Assembly: GCA_016765235.1 (NCBI GenBank)
Contig: JAESQH010000113.1
Location: forward strand, 7,416-18,574
DNA from: Paracoccaceae bacterium
GTDB taxonomy: Bacteria; Pseudomonadota; Alphaproteobacteria; Rhodobacterales; Rhodobacteraceae
Direction of reading: 5' to 3'
Length of the DNA stretch: 11,159 nucleotides
A model generated the notes under the pieces. That model made no database searches and was not told the DNA's origin. It worked only from the letters and a program-made list of their open reading frames with translations. The position numbers were made by a program, and so were the translations under genes. Below are positions 1 through 5,919 of this stretch, one piece after another. Position 1 is the first letter of the stretch. Each line of letters opens with the position of its first letter.

Positions 1-296
1 TGCTCAAGCCCATAGGGCCAATACGCCTGCCCACCCAGAATTCGCACGATTACAAGGCGCGACTTGGTCGCCGTATCATCAAGATATTTGTCAATCGTAA
101 ACGGGTGGCCAAGGTTGCCGATGTTCGCCAACCGTAAACTTTCCGGCCCGTCCGACATTTCACAAAAAGCCGCTGACAGGCCCGCGATTTCCGTATCTGC
201 CGCCGTGATTACCAGCACATCCGCAGGCGTCTGCCCCAGATCGACAGGCTCTGATCCATCGGATATTTCGCCGGGTTGAACCTGAAGCAGATGCAT
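1..296 (-). CDS. cobN: Cobaltochelatase subunit CobN, N-terminal fragment
   Basis: This is the start of CobN, the large subunit of the aerobic ATP-dependent CobNST chelatase, which inserts cobalt into hydrogenobyrinate a,c-diamide. Only the first 98 codons are in the window; the gene continues beyond position 1. Recognisable family features are the start MHLLQ, the stretch VDLGQTPADVLVITAADTEI (about residues 18-37), then LRLANIGNLGHPFTIDKY, and finally VIVRILGGQAYWPYGLE at the edge. The ATG at 296-294 follows the cobW stop codon (299-297) with no intervening base, so translation is probably coupled to cobW; only a weak AAGG-type Shine-Dalgarno sequence lies upstream, inside cobW. Neighbouring cobW and cobK support the assignment. 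The catalytic and metal-binding parts of CobN are outside this window and cannot be judged. Confidence 0.9.
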   Translation of the reverse strand, partial: MHLLQVQPGEISDGSEPVDLGQTPADVLVITAADTEIAGLSAAFCEMSDGPESLRLANIGNLGHPFTIDKYLDDTATKSRLVIVRILGGQAYWPYGLE

Positions 297-1358
297 CTAG
301 CCAGCCAGCGCCTTAGTAATCGCCAACCGGTCCAACCCGGCCTGACCAATCACCACAAGATTGGTTTTGCCCTTTTCCTCCGCCGTTAGCGGGCGATCGA
401 AATAGGTTTCAATGCGCGGGCCAACGGCCTGAATTACCAACCGCATCGGTTTAGTGCCAACCTGCGCGAAACCCTTAAGGCGCAGAATGTCGTTATCACG
501 GATAGTCTGTGCCACCAATTCGGCGAAACTCTCGACATCATCAATCACACCGCGCGAAACTTGAAAAGTCTCGAATTCGTCATGGCCGTGATCATGGTGG
601 TGATGGTCGTCTTCATCGTCGTGATCGTGGTGATGGTGATGTATCTCGTGGCGGGCCGAGAGATCATCCTCCGCACCTATTCCCATACCCAAAAGTGTCT
701 GCGGGCTAACCGCGCCCATTTCGGCGCGGACAAACTGAACACCGTCTCGAACGCCAGCCCGCAGGTTGGTTTCCAGATCGCCTAAATCGGCCGCGCTCAG
801 GAGGTCCGCTTTGTTAAGGATTATCATATCGGCACAGGCGAGCTGGTCTTCGAACAATTCCGACAGTGGCGTTTCATGGTCCAGCATATCATCCGCACTA
901 CGCTGCGCGTCAATCGCGGCCTCGTTATGAGCGAAACGACCGGCATGTAACGCCTCGCTATCGACAACGGTTACAACGCCGTCGACCGTCACACGTGACC
1001 GGATTTCAGGCCAGTTGAAGGCGCGCACCAAGGGCTGAGGCAATGCCAAACCCGAGGTTTCAATGACAATATGATCCGGCGGGTTTTCGCGCCCCAGCAG
1101 TTTTTCAATCGCAGGAATGAAATCTTCGGCCACAGTGCAGCAAATGCAACCATTTGACAGTTCAACGATATCGTCGTCCGTACACCCTTCGATCCCGCAA
1201 CCTTTTAGCAAATCGCCGTCGATCCCAAGATCGCCGAATTCGTTGATAATCAACGCAATCCGCTTACCGTTGGCATTGCGCAACATATGCTGCACCAAGG
1301 TCGTTTTCCCCGCGCCGAGGAACCCTGTAATAACCGTCGCCGGAATCTTGCCTGCCAT
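297..1358 (-). CDS. cobW: CobW, G3E-family GTPase / cobalt metallochaperone
   Basis: This 353-residue protein is a G3E-family P-loop GTPase of the CobW type, thought to bind metal and supply cobalt to the CobNST chelatase in the cytoplasm. Visible motifs are the Walker A GFLGAGKTT (residues 12-20), the hallmark metal-binding GCICC (70-74), ETSGLALP (100-107) and the guanine-specificity NKAD (182-185). A histidine/aspartate-rich tract spans residues 237-260 between the GTPase domain and the C-terminal CobW domain (about 262-350). Such tracts are known in this family and are likely metal-binding. Length and motif order are normal. The gene sits 9 bp after the DUF1636 gene and abuts cobN, so it belongs to the B12 operon. 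COG0523 relatives can serve zinc instead, but the cobN/cobK context argues strongly for CobW. Confidence 0.95.
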   Translation of the reverse strand: MAGKIPATVITGFLGAGKTTLVQHMLRNANGKRIALIINEFGDLGIDGDLLKGCGIEGCTDDDIVELSNGCICCTVAEDFIPAIEKLLGRENPPDHIVIETSGLALPQPLVRAFNWPEIRSRVTVDGVVTVVDSEALHAGRFAHNEAAIDAQRSADDMLDHETPLSELFEDQLACADMIILNKADLLSAADLGDLETNLRAGVRDGVQFVRAEMGAVSPQTLLGMGIGAEDDLSARHEIHHHHHDHDDEDDHHHHDHGHDEFETFQVSRGVIDDVESFAELVAQTIRDNDILRLKGFAQVGTKPMRLVIQAVGPRIETYFDRPLTAEEKGKTNLVVIGQAGLDRLAITKALAG

Positions 1359-1367
1359 GTCTGCCCC

Positions 1368-1727
1368 TTACTTCAATGCTGGAATTCGGGCCACAAAATG
1401 CCCTTTAACGCCTTGTGGCCATTGCTTGAACGGTACCAGGCCTGATTTGCTTTCGGAATGGCGCTGCGCGTATTCTACAACCGCCTCAGCCGAATCTGTA
1501 TCTGGGTCAAACTTGCCCAGAACATAGGTCAACTTACCCTCGGCCTGAATGGCGACATTGCAATGCCGCACGCAGCCCATCAGACACGACTGTCGCTTCA
1601 CTGTCAGCTCCGTGTCAGCGGCAATGCGCTCAACATGTTCGGCCAGAATCTCGCCACCGGTTTTACCTTCGTGCAGTCTTTCCAAATCGGAGTAGTCACA
1701 CGTATCGCAAACAATAATCGTCGTCAT
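1368..1727 (-). CDS. DUF1636 ferredoxin-like protein in the cobalamin operon
   Basis: This 119-residue protein belongs to the DUF1636 family, small proteins that resemble thioredoxin-fold [2Fe-2S] ferredoxins and are commonly found beside cobW. Cysteines fit a 2Fe-2S ligand pattern: C7 and C10 in VCDTC near the N terminus, then C48 and C52 in SCLMGC, with an extra C56 (RHC). No biochemical role is established to my knowledge; a redox or metal-handling partner for CobW or another B12 enzyme is inference. I chose the ATG at 1727 because GAGGGG lies about 7 bases upstream and the protein then begins MTTIIVCDTC. A longer reading from 1766 would overlap cobK and adds 13 residues without family character. 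It lies 20 bp downstream of cobK and 9 bp upstream of cobW, so it is almost certainly cotranscribed. Confidence 0.85.
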   Translation of the reverse strand: MTTIIVCDTCDYSDLERLHEGKTGGEILAEHVERIAADTELTVKRQSCLMGCVRHCNVAIQAEGKLTYVLGKFDPDTDSAEAVVEYAQRHSESKSGLVPFKQWPQGVKGHFVARIPALK

Positions 1728-1747
1728 AATTTTCCCCTCGGGTATAC

Positions 1748-2458
1748 TTATATAGCCGCGGCCCATCGCAAAATGTCCGAAACCGTCGAGGCGCTCTCTA
1801 CCACCGGCAAAACGGGCCTTACAACCATAATCACAGATATCCCTAATTTTGTTGCAGCATCGAGTTTTGCACGTGTCTGTTCCCCGCCTGAATTTTTGGT
1901 AACCAGATGGGTAATCCCGCGCTCTTGCATCAAGGCGATCTCGGCTTCCAAAACAAACGGAGGGCGCTGAATCAGGGCTTCACCTTGCGCAAACGGGCTT
2001 TCCATCGGATCAACTCCGCGAAACAAAAACCACACATCGGAGCGATGGATGAATGGCGCAAGACTTTTGCCCCCTACGGTCAAGAAAGCCCGCGCACCGC
2101 TAGGCAGTGCGCGGGCGGCTGCGTCAAGATCACGAACACATTGAAAACCGCTAACATCCCACGCTGGTCGAACATATCGCACCACCGGAACACCCGATAC
2201 CGTGGCGGCCTCAACCGCTGATCTACTGATATTTTCGGCGAACGGATGTGTCGCATCAATCAACCCAGTGATTTCTTCTTTGCATAAATACTCGACTAAT
2301 CCATCGGCCCCACCAAACCCACCTATGCGCGTAGCATACGACCTCTCCACAGGTTTTCGCGTCGCCCCGGCCAATGACACAACAAAATTCATTCCGGCCC
2401 TCTCTAAGCCCAATGCGATTTGATGCGCGTCACGAGTTCCGCCCAAAATCAGAATCAT
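1748..2458 (-). CDS. cobK: Precorrin-6A reductase CobK
   Basis: CobK/CbiJ reduces precorrin-6A to precorrin-6B with NADPH in corrin ring synthesis. The 236-residue protein has the expected length and motifs: ILGGTRDAHQIA at the N terminus, GATRKP (31-36), IDATHPFAENIS (67-78), TVGGKSLAPF (127-136) and LVTKNSGG (185-192), followed by AKLDAA and IMVVRP near the C terminus. The ATG overlaps the cbiD stop as ATGA at 2458-2455, a typical translational-coupling arrangement. Enzymes of this step follow the C1-methylation catalysed by CbiD/CobF, so the neighbouring genes are consecutive in the pathway. It ends in WAAAI followed by TAA at 1750-1748. No defect is visible. Confidence 0.95.
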   Translation of the reverse strand: MILILGGTRDAHQIALGLERAGMNFVVSLAGATRKPVERSYATRIGGFGGADGLVEYLCKEEITGLIDATHPFAENISRSAVEAATVSGVPVVRYVRPAWDVSGFQCVRDLDAAARALPSGARAFLTVGGKSLAPFIHRSDVWFLFRGVDPMESPFAQGEALIQRPPFVLEAEIALMQERGITHLVTKNSGGEQTRAKLDAATKLGISVIMVVRPVLPVVESASTVSDILRWAAAI

Positions 2459-3506
2459 TCGAAATCTGCCCGCGCGATGACATTGCCTGATCGGTCAATC
2501 ACAATCGTTTCAACCACGACCGGCGCACCTTTTAGAACATCCAGTGCCGTTTCCCGTGCATGTATCGCGATCTGTGTTGCAAGTGGTGCGCCACACATCG
2601 TATAGGCCTCCAACGCCGTATTCGCATTCAAAACATCCTTGCAATCGGCCATCTTGGACAGCGCACCAAAATCCACTTGGCTGCGGCCCGAATGCAAATC
2701 AATCGCGCCTTGCGCCAGTTTTGTCATCTTTCCGATACCGCCCGCGATTGTCAGTTTCGGGATCGGATGTTTGCGTAAATACTTCAGCACACCCCCCGCG
2801 AAATCCCCCATATCGAGGCAGTCTTCCTCACTCAGGCCGTAAATTTCCCGCGCGACTTGCTCAGAAGTTGACCCTGTCGCTGCAATCACATGTTGGCGGC
2901 CCGTCGCGACAGCCACATCAATTCCTCGATGAATAGACGCAATCCATGACGAGCAACTAAACGGCCGCACGATCCCTGTCGTCCCCAATATCGACAACCC
3001 GCCGACAATCCCAAGTCGCCCGTTCCATGTTTTTAATGCCAATGCCTCGCCATCCCGAATAGAGATTGTGACATCGAAATCCGGCTCTGCCCCGTCCAGA
3101 ACATCGGCAATCGCCTGATCTATCATCAAACGAGGCACCGGATTAATCGCTGGTTCGCCGACCGGCAGGGGTAACCCCGGTTTGGTAATGGTTCCAACGC
3201 CAGCGCCTGCATGGAACCGCAGGCCTTGGCCTGCCTCCCCCTTCGATATCTTCGCCTTAATTAATGCGCCGTGGGTTACGTCAGGGTCGTCGCCTGCGTC
3301 TTTGACAATCCCGACCTCGGCCCATCATCGCCTTGGGTGGTAACTTCAAGCGCAAATGATGGTTCCTCGCCTTTGGGCAACAAGATTGACACGGGGTCGA
3401 TAAACCCTTGCCCCAACAACGCCGAACATGCGGACTTGGCCGCCGCCGCCGCGCAAGCGCCAGTGGTCCAACCGCGTCGTAATACTTTGTCAGGTTCGTG
3501 TGTCAT
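2455..3506 (-). pseudogene. cbiD: CbiD, (cobalt-)precorrin-5B C1-methyltransferase, interrupted by a one-base frameshift
   Basis: CbiD methylates C1 of the corrin precursor. The gene reads MTHEPDKVLRRGWTTGACAA from an ATG at 3506 to residue 64 (QGDDGPR, ending near 3315), where the frame breaks; the original frame reaches a stop at 3276. Shifting back by one base at AGG/TC (3317-3313) restores a complete CbiD: VGIVKDAGDDPDVTHGALIK, then GVGTITKPGLPLPVGEPAIN and PVPRLMIDQAI, to the stop at 2455. The joined product would be about 350 residues, close to the usual length, with no other stop. The TTG(A/S)CAAAA-type N terminus, GDDPDVTHGA, LGTTGIVRPFS and GGIGKMTKLAQG motifs are diagnostic. Because the rest is intact, either the deletion is very recent or the base call is wrong. 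The site is not a classical slippery heptamer. It starts 17 bp after the HAD gene, with AAGGG about 5 bases ahead. Confidence 0.88.
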
Positions 3507-3523
3507 TCAGCCCTTATAGCCTG

Positions 3524-4219
3524 TTAATCCAACCCAAGCCATTCCGGTATTTCACCGATATCGCGCAATACAACATCGGCGAAGGGTGCAAGGTCACCGA
3601 AAACTGCTGGCCCCGTCAAAACACCGATATTAACCATCCCGGCGGCGCGCCCTGCCCGCAAATCATGCGTGCTGTCACCGATCATCGCCACTTCGGAAGG
3701 TTGCAAGCCCATCGCATCGGCAAACCCCAATAACATCCCCGGTTCAGGTTTGGCCCCAAAGCCTGTGTCACAACCACTGATAAAATCGAAATGCTCTAGC
3801 ACGCTTACACTGGTCAGATGCGCGCGTGCAGGGGCCTCGTTATCGTTCGTGGCCAGACCTATTTTCAACCCGCTTGCGCGGAACCGCGCCAGAAGCGGGC
3901 CGAGGTCCGTGACCGGCGCTTGCGGGGCGTTGGATGCAGTCTCCACCACATATTCCATCAATGCGCCGCGTTCCCAATGGGGTAAAGCGGAATGCACTGC
4001 ATCCATAATACCGTCCATAGAATCCGCGATCATCACGCTTGAGGGCAGAAACGCGCTGTTTTCCAGATCATAATCCATCGCCTTGGCCAAAGCAGAAGCC
4101 ACCGCGCCGTCGCCTTCAGACACATCCGCAATAAATCCGGCACACCAAACACCCCAAGTTGCGTGGAAATCGAATAATGTTCCGTCTTTATCAAACAACA
4201 GCCCTTTGATTTTTGCCAC
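3524..4219 (-). CDS. HAD-superfamily hydrolase, phosphoglycolate phosphatase-like
   Basis: This 231-residue protein is a haloacid dehalogenase-type phosphatase. Motif I is FDKDGTL with D10 as nucleophile and D12 as acid/base. Motif II is LATND with T124, motif III is K157 in GAKPEPG, and motif IV is IGDSTHD with D172 and D176. The stretch between motifs I and II (about 18-115) is a helical C1-type cap, as in the Gph subgroup. All catalytic residues are present, so an active phosphatase is expected; its substrate cannot be read from sequence. It is the first gene of the B12 operon, 17 bp ahead of cbiD, so a role with a phosphorylated cobalamin intermediate or a housekeeping phosphatase are both possible. 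The start is GTG at 4219 with AGGGTGAG just upstream. Confidence 0.85.
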   Translation of the reverse strand: MAKIKGLLFDKDGTLFDFHATWGVWCAGFIADVSEGDGAVASALAKAMDYDLENSAFLPSSVMIADSMDGIMDAVHSALPHWERGALMEYVVETASNAPQAPVTDLGPLLARFRASGLKIGLATNDNEAPARAHLTSVSVLEHFDFISGCDTGFGAKPEPGMLLGFADAMGLQPSEVAMIGDSTHDLRAGRAAGMVNIGVLTGPAVFGDLAPFADVVLRDIGEIPEWLGLD

Positions 4220-4247
4220 TTGCTCACCCTTTTAATGCTGCTAGCCT

Positions 4248-4267
4248 GCCCCCGACATAAAGGGGGC
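4248..4267 (+). promoter_or_regulatory. GC hairpin overlapping the thioesterase ribosome-binding site
   Basis: GCCCCC (4248-4253) and GGGGGC (4262-4267) form a perfect 6-bp stem with an 8-base loop. The right arm contains the AAGGGGG Shine-Dalgarno sequence of the gene starting at 4271. If transcription starts upstream of 4248, the ribosome-binding site would be partly paired. Function is inferred from position only. Confidence 0.35.
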
Positions 4268-4270
4268 CAG

Positions 4271-4705
4271 ATGGCGCGCGAAAGATCCAGTCGTGCAGAC
4301 TATGCACAGTTCAAACAAATGACCACCCGTTGGCGTGACAATGACATGTACGGCCATATGAACAACGGGGTCTTTTATGAGTATGTAGACACTGCCGTAA
4401 ACATGTGGCTGATCGAAAACGCCGCTTTGGATATTCCGCACGGCGAGGTTGTCGGGCTGGTCGTGGAAACATCTTGCACCTTCCATGGCCCGTTGGGGTT
4501 CCCGGAACCGCTTGATGTAGGGCTAAAGGTTTCGCGCATCGGCAACACGTCGGTCACATTCGAGATCGGGTTGTTTGATTTGAAAGATCAACACGCCGCC
4601 GCCGAGGCTCGCTTCACCCACGTTTATGTAAACGCAAAAACCCGCCGCCCTGTTCCGGTATCGGAGGGGCTGCGGGTTTCACTGGGACAGCTGCTTGTCA
4701 GCTGA
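4271..4705 (+). CDS. Acyl-CoA thioesterase, 4HBT/YbgC-like hotdog fold
   Basis: This 144-residue cytoplasmic protein resembles 4-hydroxybenzoyl-CoA thioesterase/YbgC hotdog enzymes, which hydrolyse acyl-CoA thioesters. The active-site region reads TTRWRDNDMYGHMNNGVFYEY: D25 corresponds to the catalytic Asp of the DxxGHxNN motif, with H29 and N31/N32 following. VGLVVETSCTFHGPLGFPEPL and the strand HVYVNAKTRRPVPV also fit the fold. The acyl substrate is not predictable. I chose ATG 4271 because AAAGGGGG lies immediately upstream and the protein is then of family length; an upstream ATG at 4220 would add a non-homologous hydrophobic leader and place the start one base from the divergent HAD gene. 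It is transcribed away from the cobalamin operon across a 51-bp gap, and converges on the small lipoprotein gene 13 bp downstream. Confidence 0.85.
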   Translation: MARERSSRADYAQFKQMTTRWRDNDMYGHMNNGVFYEYVDTAVNMWLIENAALDIPHGEVVGLVVETSCTFHGPLGFPEPLDVGLKVSRIGNTSVTFEIGLFDLKDQHAAAEARFTHVYVNAKTRRPVPVSEGLRVSLGQLLVS

Positions 4706-4718
4706 ACGATTGAAGTCG

Positions 4719-4886
4719 TTACGACATCGTATCGCCACCATCCATCATTGTATCGCCGTCCATATCCATACCTTCGTGCGCCATGGCACCATCTTCCATC
4801 ATTGCATCTGCGGCCATAAGATCTTCCATTGGCACGCACGCCAGAAGTGGGCTAAGGCCAAGTACTACAACTATTGCTTTTATCAT
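4719..4886 (-). CDS. Small Met/Asp-rich lipoprotein, 55 residues
   Basis: This short gene encodes 55 residues. The N terminus MIKAIVVVLGLSPLLAC is a compact lipoprotein signal peptide with a lipobox LLAC (C17 would be lipidated). The mature 39 residues hold ten methionines and a high share of Asp/Glu, in repeated units such as AMMEDGAM, GMDMDGDTMMDGG and a single His (H37). A strong AAAAAGGTG ribosome-binding sequence precedes the ATG at 4886. The reading is supported by signal peptide, lipobox and Shine-Dalgarno sequence together. I do not recognise a family. Methionine-rich, acidic periplasmic segments can bind copper or other soft metals, but that is inference. It converges on the thioesterase gene with 13 bp between stops; it has its own upstream region (4887-5152), in which I could not identify a convincing minus-strand promoter. 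Confidence 0.72.
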   Translation of the reverse strand: MIKAIVVVLGLSPLLACVPMEDLMAADAMMEDGAMAHEGMDMDGDTMMDGGDTMS

Positions 4887-5057
4887 TTTAACACCTTTTT
4901 GTTGTGAAATTGAACAGTGATTGAATTGTTAGCACAGGTTGTGCAAAAAACACCAGACTGAGCCTTCACCATCGGTAACTTCTAAGTGAAACATCGTGAG
5001 GTGGCTCGGCCAAGCATGATCCCGCTGAATATGACTTTGCGACTATATAACCATGGT

Positions 5058-5088
5058 CAATTGGAAGAATTGGGGCTATTGGCCAATA
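5058..5088. promoter_or_regulatory. Inverted repeats upstream of the alanine-rich protein gene
   Basis: Two dyads lie side by side: CAATT-ggaag-AATTG at 5058-5072 and a perfect 12-base palindrome TATTGGCCAATA at 5077-5088. They end 14 bases before the putative -35 element at 5103, a usual place for an activator or repressor site. No specific regulator is recognised. Confidence 0.35.
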
Positions 5089-5102
5089 ATTGTGGGAACT
5101 GG

Positions 5103-5131
5103 TTGACGTAATACCCGCACAGAGTTGTATT
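5103..5131 (+). promoter_or_regulatory. Putative sigma-70-type promoter of the alanine-rich protein gene
   Basis: TTGACG (5103-5108) is followed after 17 bases by TGTATT (5126-5131); TATTTT two bases further on is an alternative -10. The element lies 22 bases ahead of the ATG at 5153, and GGAGG sits between them at about 5139-5143. Confidence 0.5.
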
Positions 5132-5152
5132 TTATTTCGGAGGCCACGTGCC

Positions 5153-5545
5153 ATGAAAAAGATTATCGCAATTATTGTTATCCTCGCCGCTGCCGGCGCC
5201 GGATACTACATATACTCCCAAAACCAAGCCGCAGAAGCTGAAGCCGTTGCCATGGCTACCGCACAAGCTGAAGCTGCCGCCGCAAAGGCTGCCGAAACTG
5301 CTGCCGCAAAAGCAGCCGAACTGGCCGAAGCCGAAGCCGCTGCTAAATCCGCTGCCGAAGCAGTTGAAAAAGCCGCCGCCGACGCCCTTAAAGCCGCAGA
5401 AGAGGCCGCAGCGAAAGTCGCCGCTGATCTAGCGGCCGAAGTTGAAGCTGCCGCACAGGCCGCTGCCGACGCAGCTGCAAATGCAGTGTCCGACGCCATC
5501 GATAGCGTTCTTGAAGGTGTTCTGGAAACGGCCCCGTCGAACTAA
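5153..5545 (+). CDS. Membrane-anchored alanine-rich helical protein
   Basis: This 130-residue protein begins MKKIIAIIVILAAAGAGYYI, a single N-terminal membrane segment (about 4-21) with two lysines before it, so the rest probably faces the periplasm. Residues about 25-118 consist almost wholly of Ala with Glu, Lys, Asp and Gln; I count 57 alanines in 130 residues. There are no prolines or glycines in this stretch, which suggests one long charged helix, comparable in style to the TolA central helix. As one continuous helix it would span roughly 14 nm. The C terminus (SDAIDSVLEGVLETAPSN) is a short amphipathic tail. ATG 5153 is chosen over an upstream in-frame ATG at 5090 because GGAGG precedes it and the membrane segment follows at once. 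No family is recognised. It appears monocistronic, with a promoter-like element upstream and a strong terminator downstream. Confidence 0.75.
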   Translation: MKKIIAIIVILAAAGAGYYIYSQNQAAEAEAVAMATAQAEAAAAKAAETAAAKAAELAEAEAAAKSAAEAVEKAAADALKAAEEAAAKVAADLAAEVEAAAQAAADAAANAVSDAIDSVLEGVLETAPSN

Positions 5546-5592
5546 AGGGGGTGCTTCAGGCGAAAGCTCGCCCGATCAGATTCTCAACTTGC

Positions 5593-5631
5593 AATGCCAC
5601 GCCGGACAGCAAATCCGGCGTGGCATTATTT
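5593..5631 (+). terminator. Strong hairpin terminator, possibly bidirectional
   Basis: A perfect 14-bp stem pairs 5593-5606 (AATGCCACGCCGGA) with 5614-5627 around a 7-base loop, followed by ATTATTT. It lies 48 bp after the alanine-rich protein gene and just beyond the stop of the convergent DUF3572 gene, so it can separate the two transcripts. The T-rich tail is better for the plus strand. Confidence 0.85.
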
Positions 5632-5908
5632 ATGTCCAGTTCGGCACATCGCCGCCGGGCAAAGCGCCCCGCGCCCGCATCGGGGCCTCCGTTGACATAT
5701 TTGCATTTTCGCAAAACGCCAAAACCATCGCGTCATCGCTTAACAAAAAGTCCAGCACAAAACCTAGAAACTCCGGCTCGTGCGCTCGAACACGCAGATC
5801 ATCCGCTGCGATCCCTGTCATGCCCAGAAACTGCGTCAGCATATCATCATGCCCCGCCAACCAGCCAAGCACCTGAATGCCGACCCGCTCCGCCTGTTCG
5901 CGATTCAT
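5630..5908 (-). CDS. DUF3572 family protein
   Basis: This 92-residue, soluble, largely helical protein matches the alphaproteobacterial DUF3572 family. Visible family features are EQAERVGIQVLGWLAGHDD near the start, FLGMTGIAADDLR (about 27-39), EPEFLGFVLDFLLSDDA (about 44-60) and a C-terminal RARGALPGG. Its function is unknown to me. Two starts are possible. ATG 5923 overlaps the stop of the upstream gene as ATGA but lacks a Shine-Dalgarno sequence; ATG 5908 has AAGGA 7 bases ahead and gives the usual family N terminus, so I prefer it. Members of this family are, as I recall, often located near pleD or divK, which fits the PleD-like gene about 650 bp away, although here the two are transcribed divergently. 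No truncation is apparent. Confidence 0.8.
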   Translation of the reverse strand: MNREQAERVGIQVLGWLAGHDDMLTQFLGMTGIAADDLRVRAHEPEFLGFVLDFLLSDDAMVLAFCENANMSTEAPMRARGALPGGDVPNWT

Positions 5909-5919
5909 TGCATAATCCT

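Noticed and set aside
561..785. Plus-strand open frame with a hydrophobic MVVMVVFIVVIVVMVMYLV stretch
   Set aside because: It is the antisense of the histidine-rich tract of cobW; His codons read in reverse give Val/Met. No ribosome-binding sequence and no independent support.
3306..3324. Programmed ribosomal frameshift in cbiD
   Set aside because: No X-XXY-YYZ slippery heptamer; an indel or sequence error is simpler. Kept only as an alternative in the finding.
4220..4270. Cobalamin riboswitch upstream of the B12 operon
   Set aside because: The leader is only 51 bp and the internal gaps are shorter; there is no room for the riboswitch (about 200 bases) and no B12-box-like sequence was seen.
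4705..4720. AACGA-N6-TCGTT hairpin between thioesterase and lipoprotein stops
   Set aside because: Five weak base pairs, no T tract on either strand; not enough for a terminator call.
4912..4926. GAAC-N7-GAAT resembling the alphaproteobacterial LexA box (GAAC-N7-GAAC)
   Set aside because: One mismatch in the second half-site, and neither flanking gene looks SOS-related.
4895..4964. GCACA-GGT-TGTGC hairpin next to a run of A
   Set aside because: Short 5-bp stem; the T run precedes the stem on the minus strand, so it has the wrong order for a terminator there.
5206..5499. Minus-strand alanine/serine-rich open frame
   Set aside because: It is a mirror of the Ala-codon repeats of the alanine-rich membrane-anchored gene; GC-rich Ala repeats keep several frames open.
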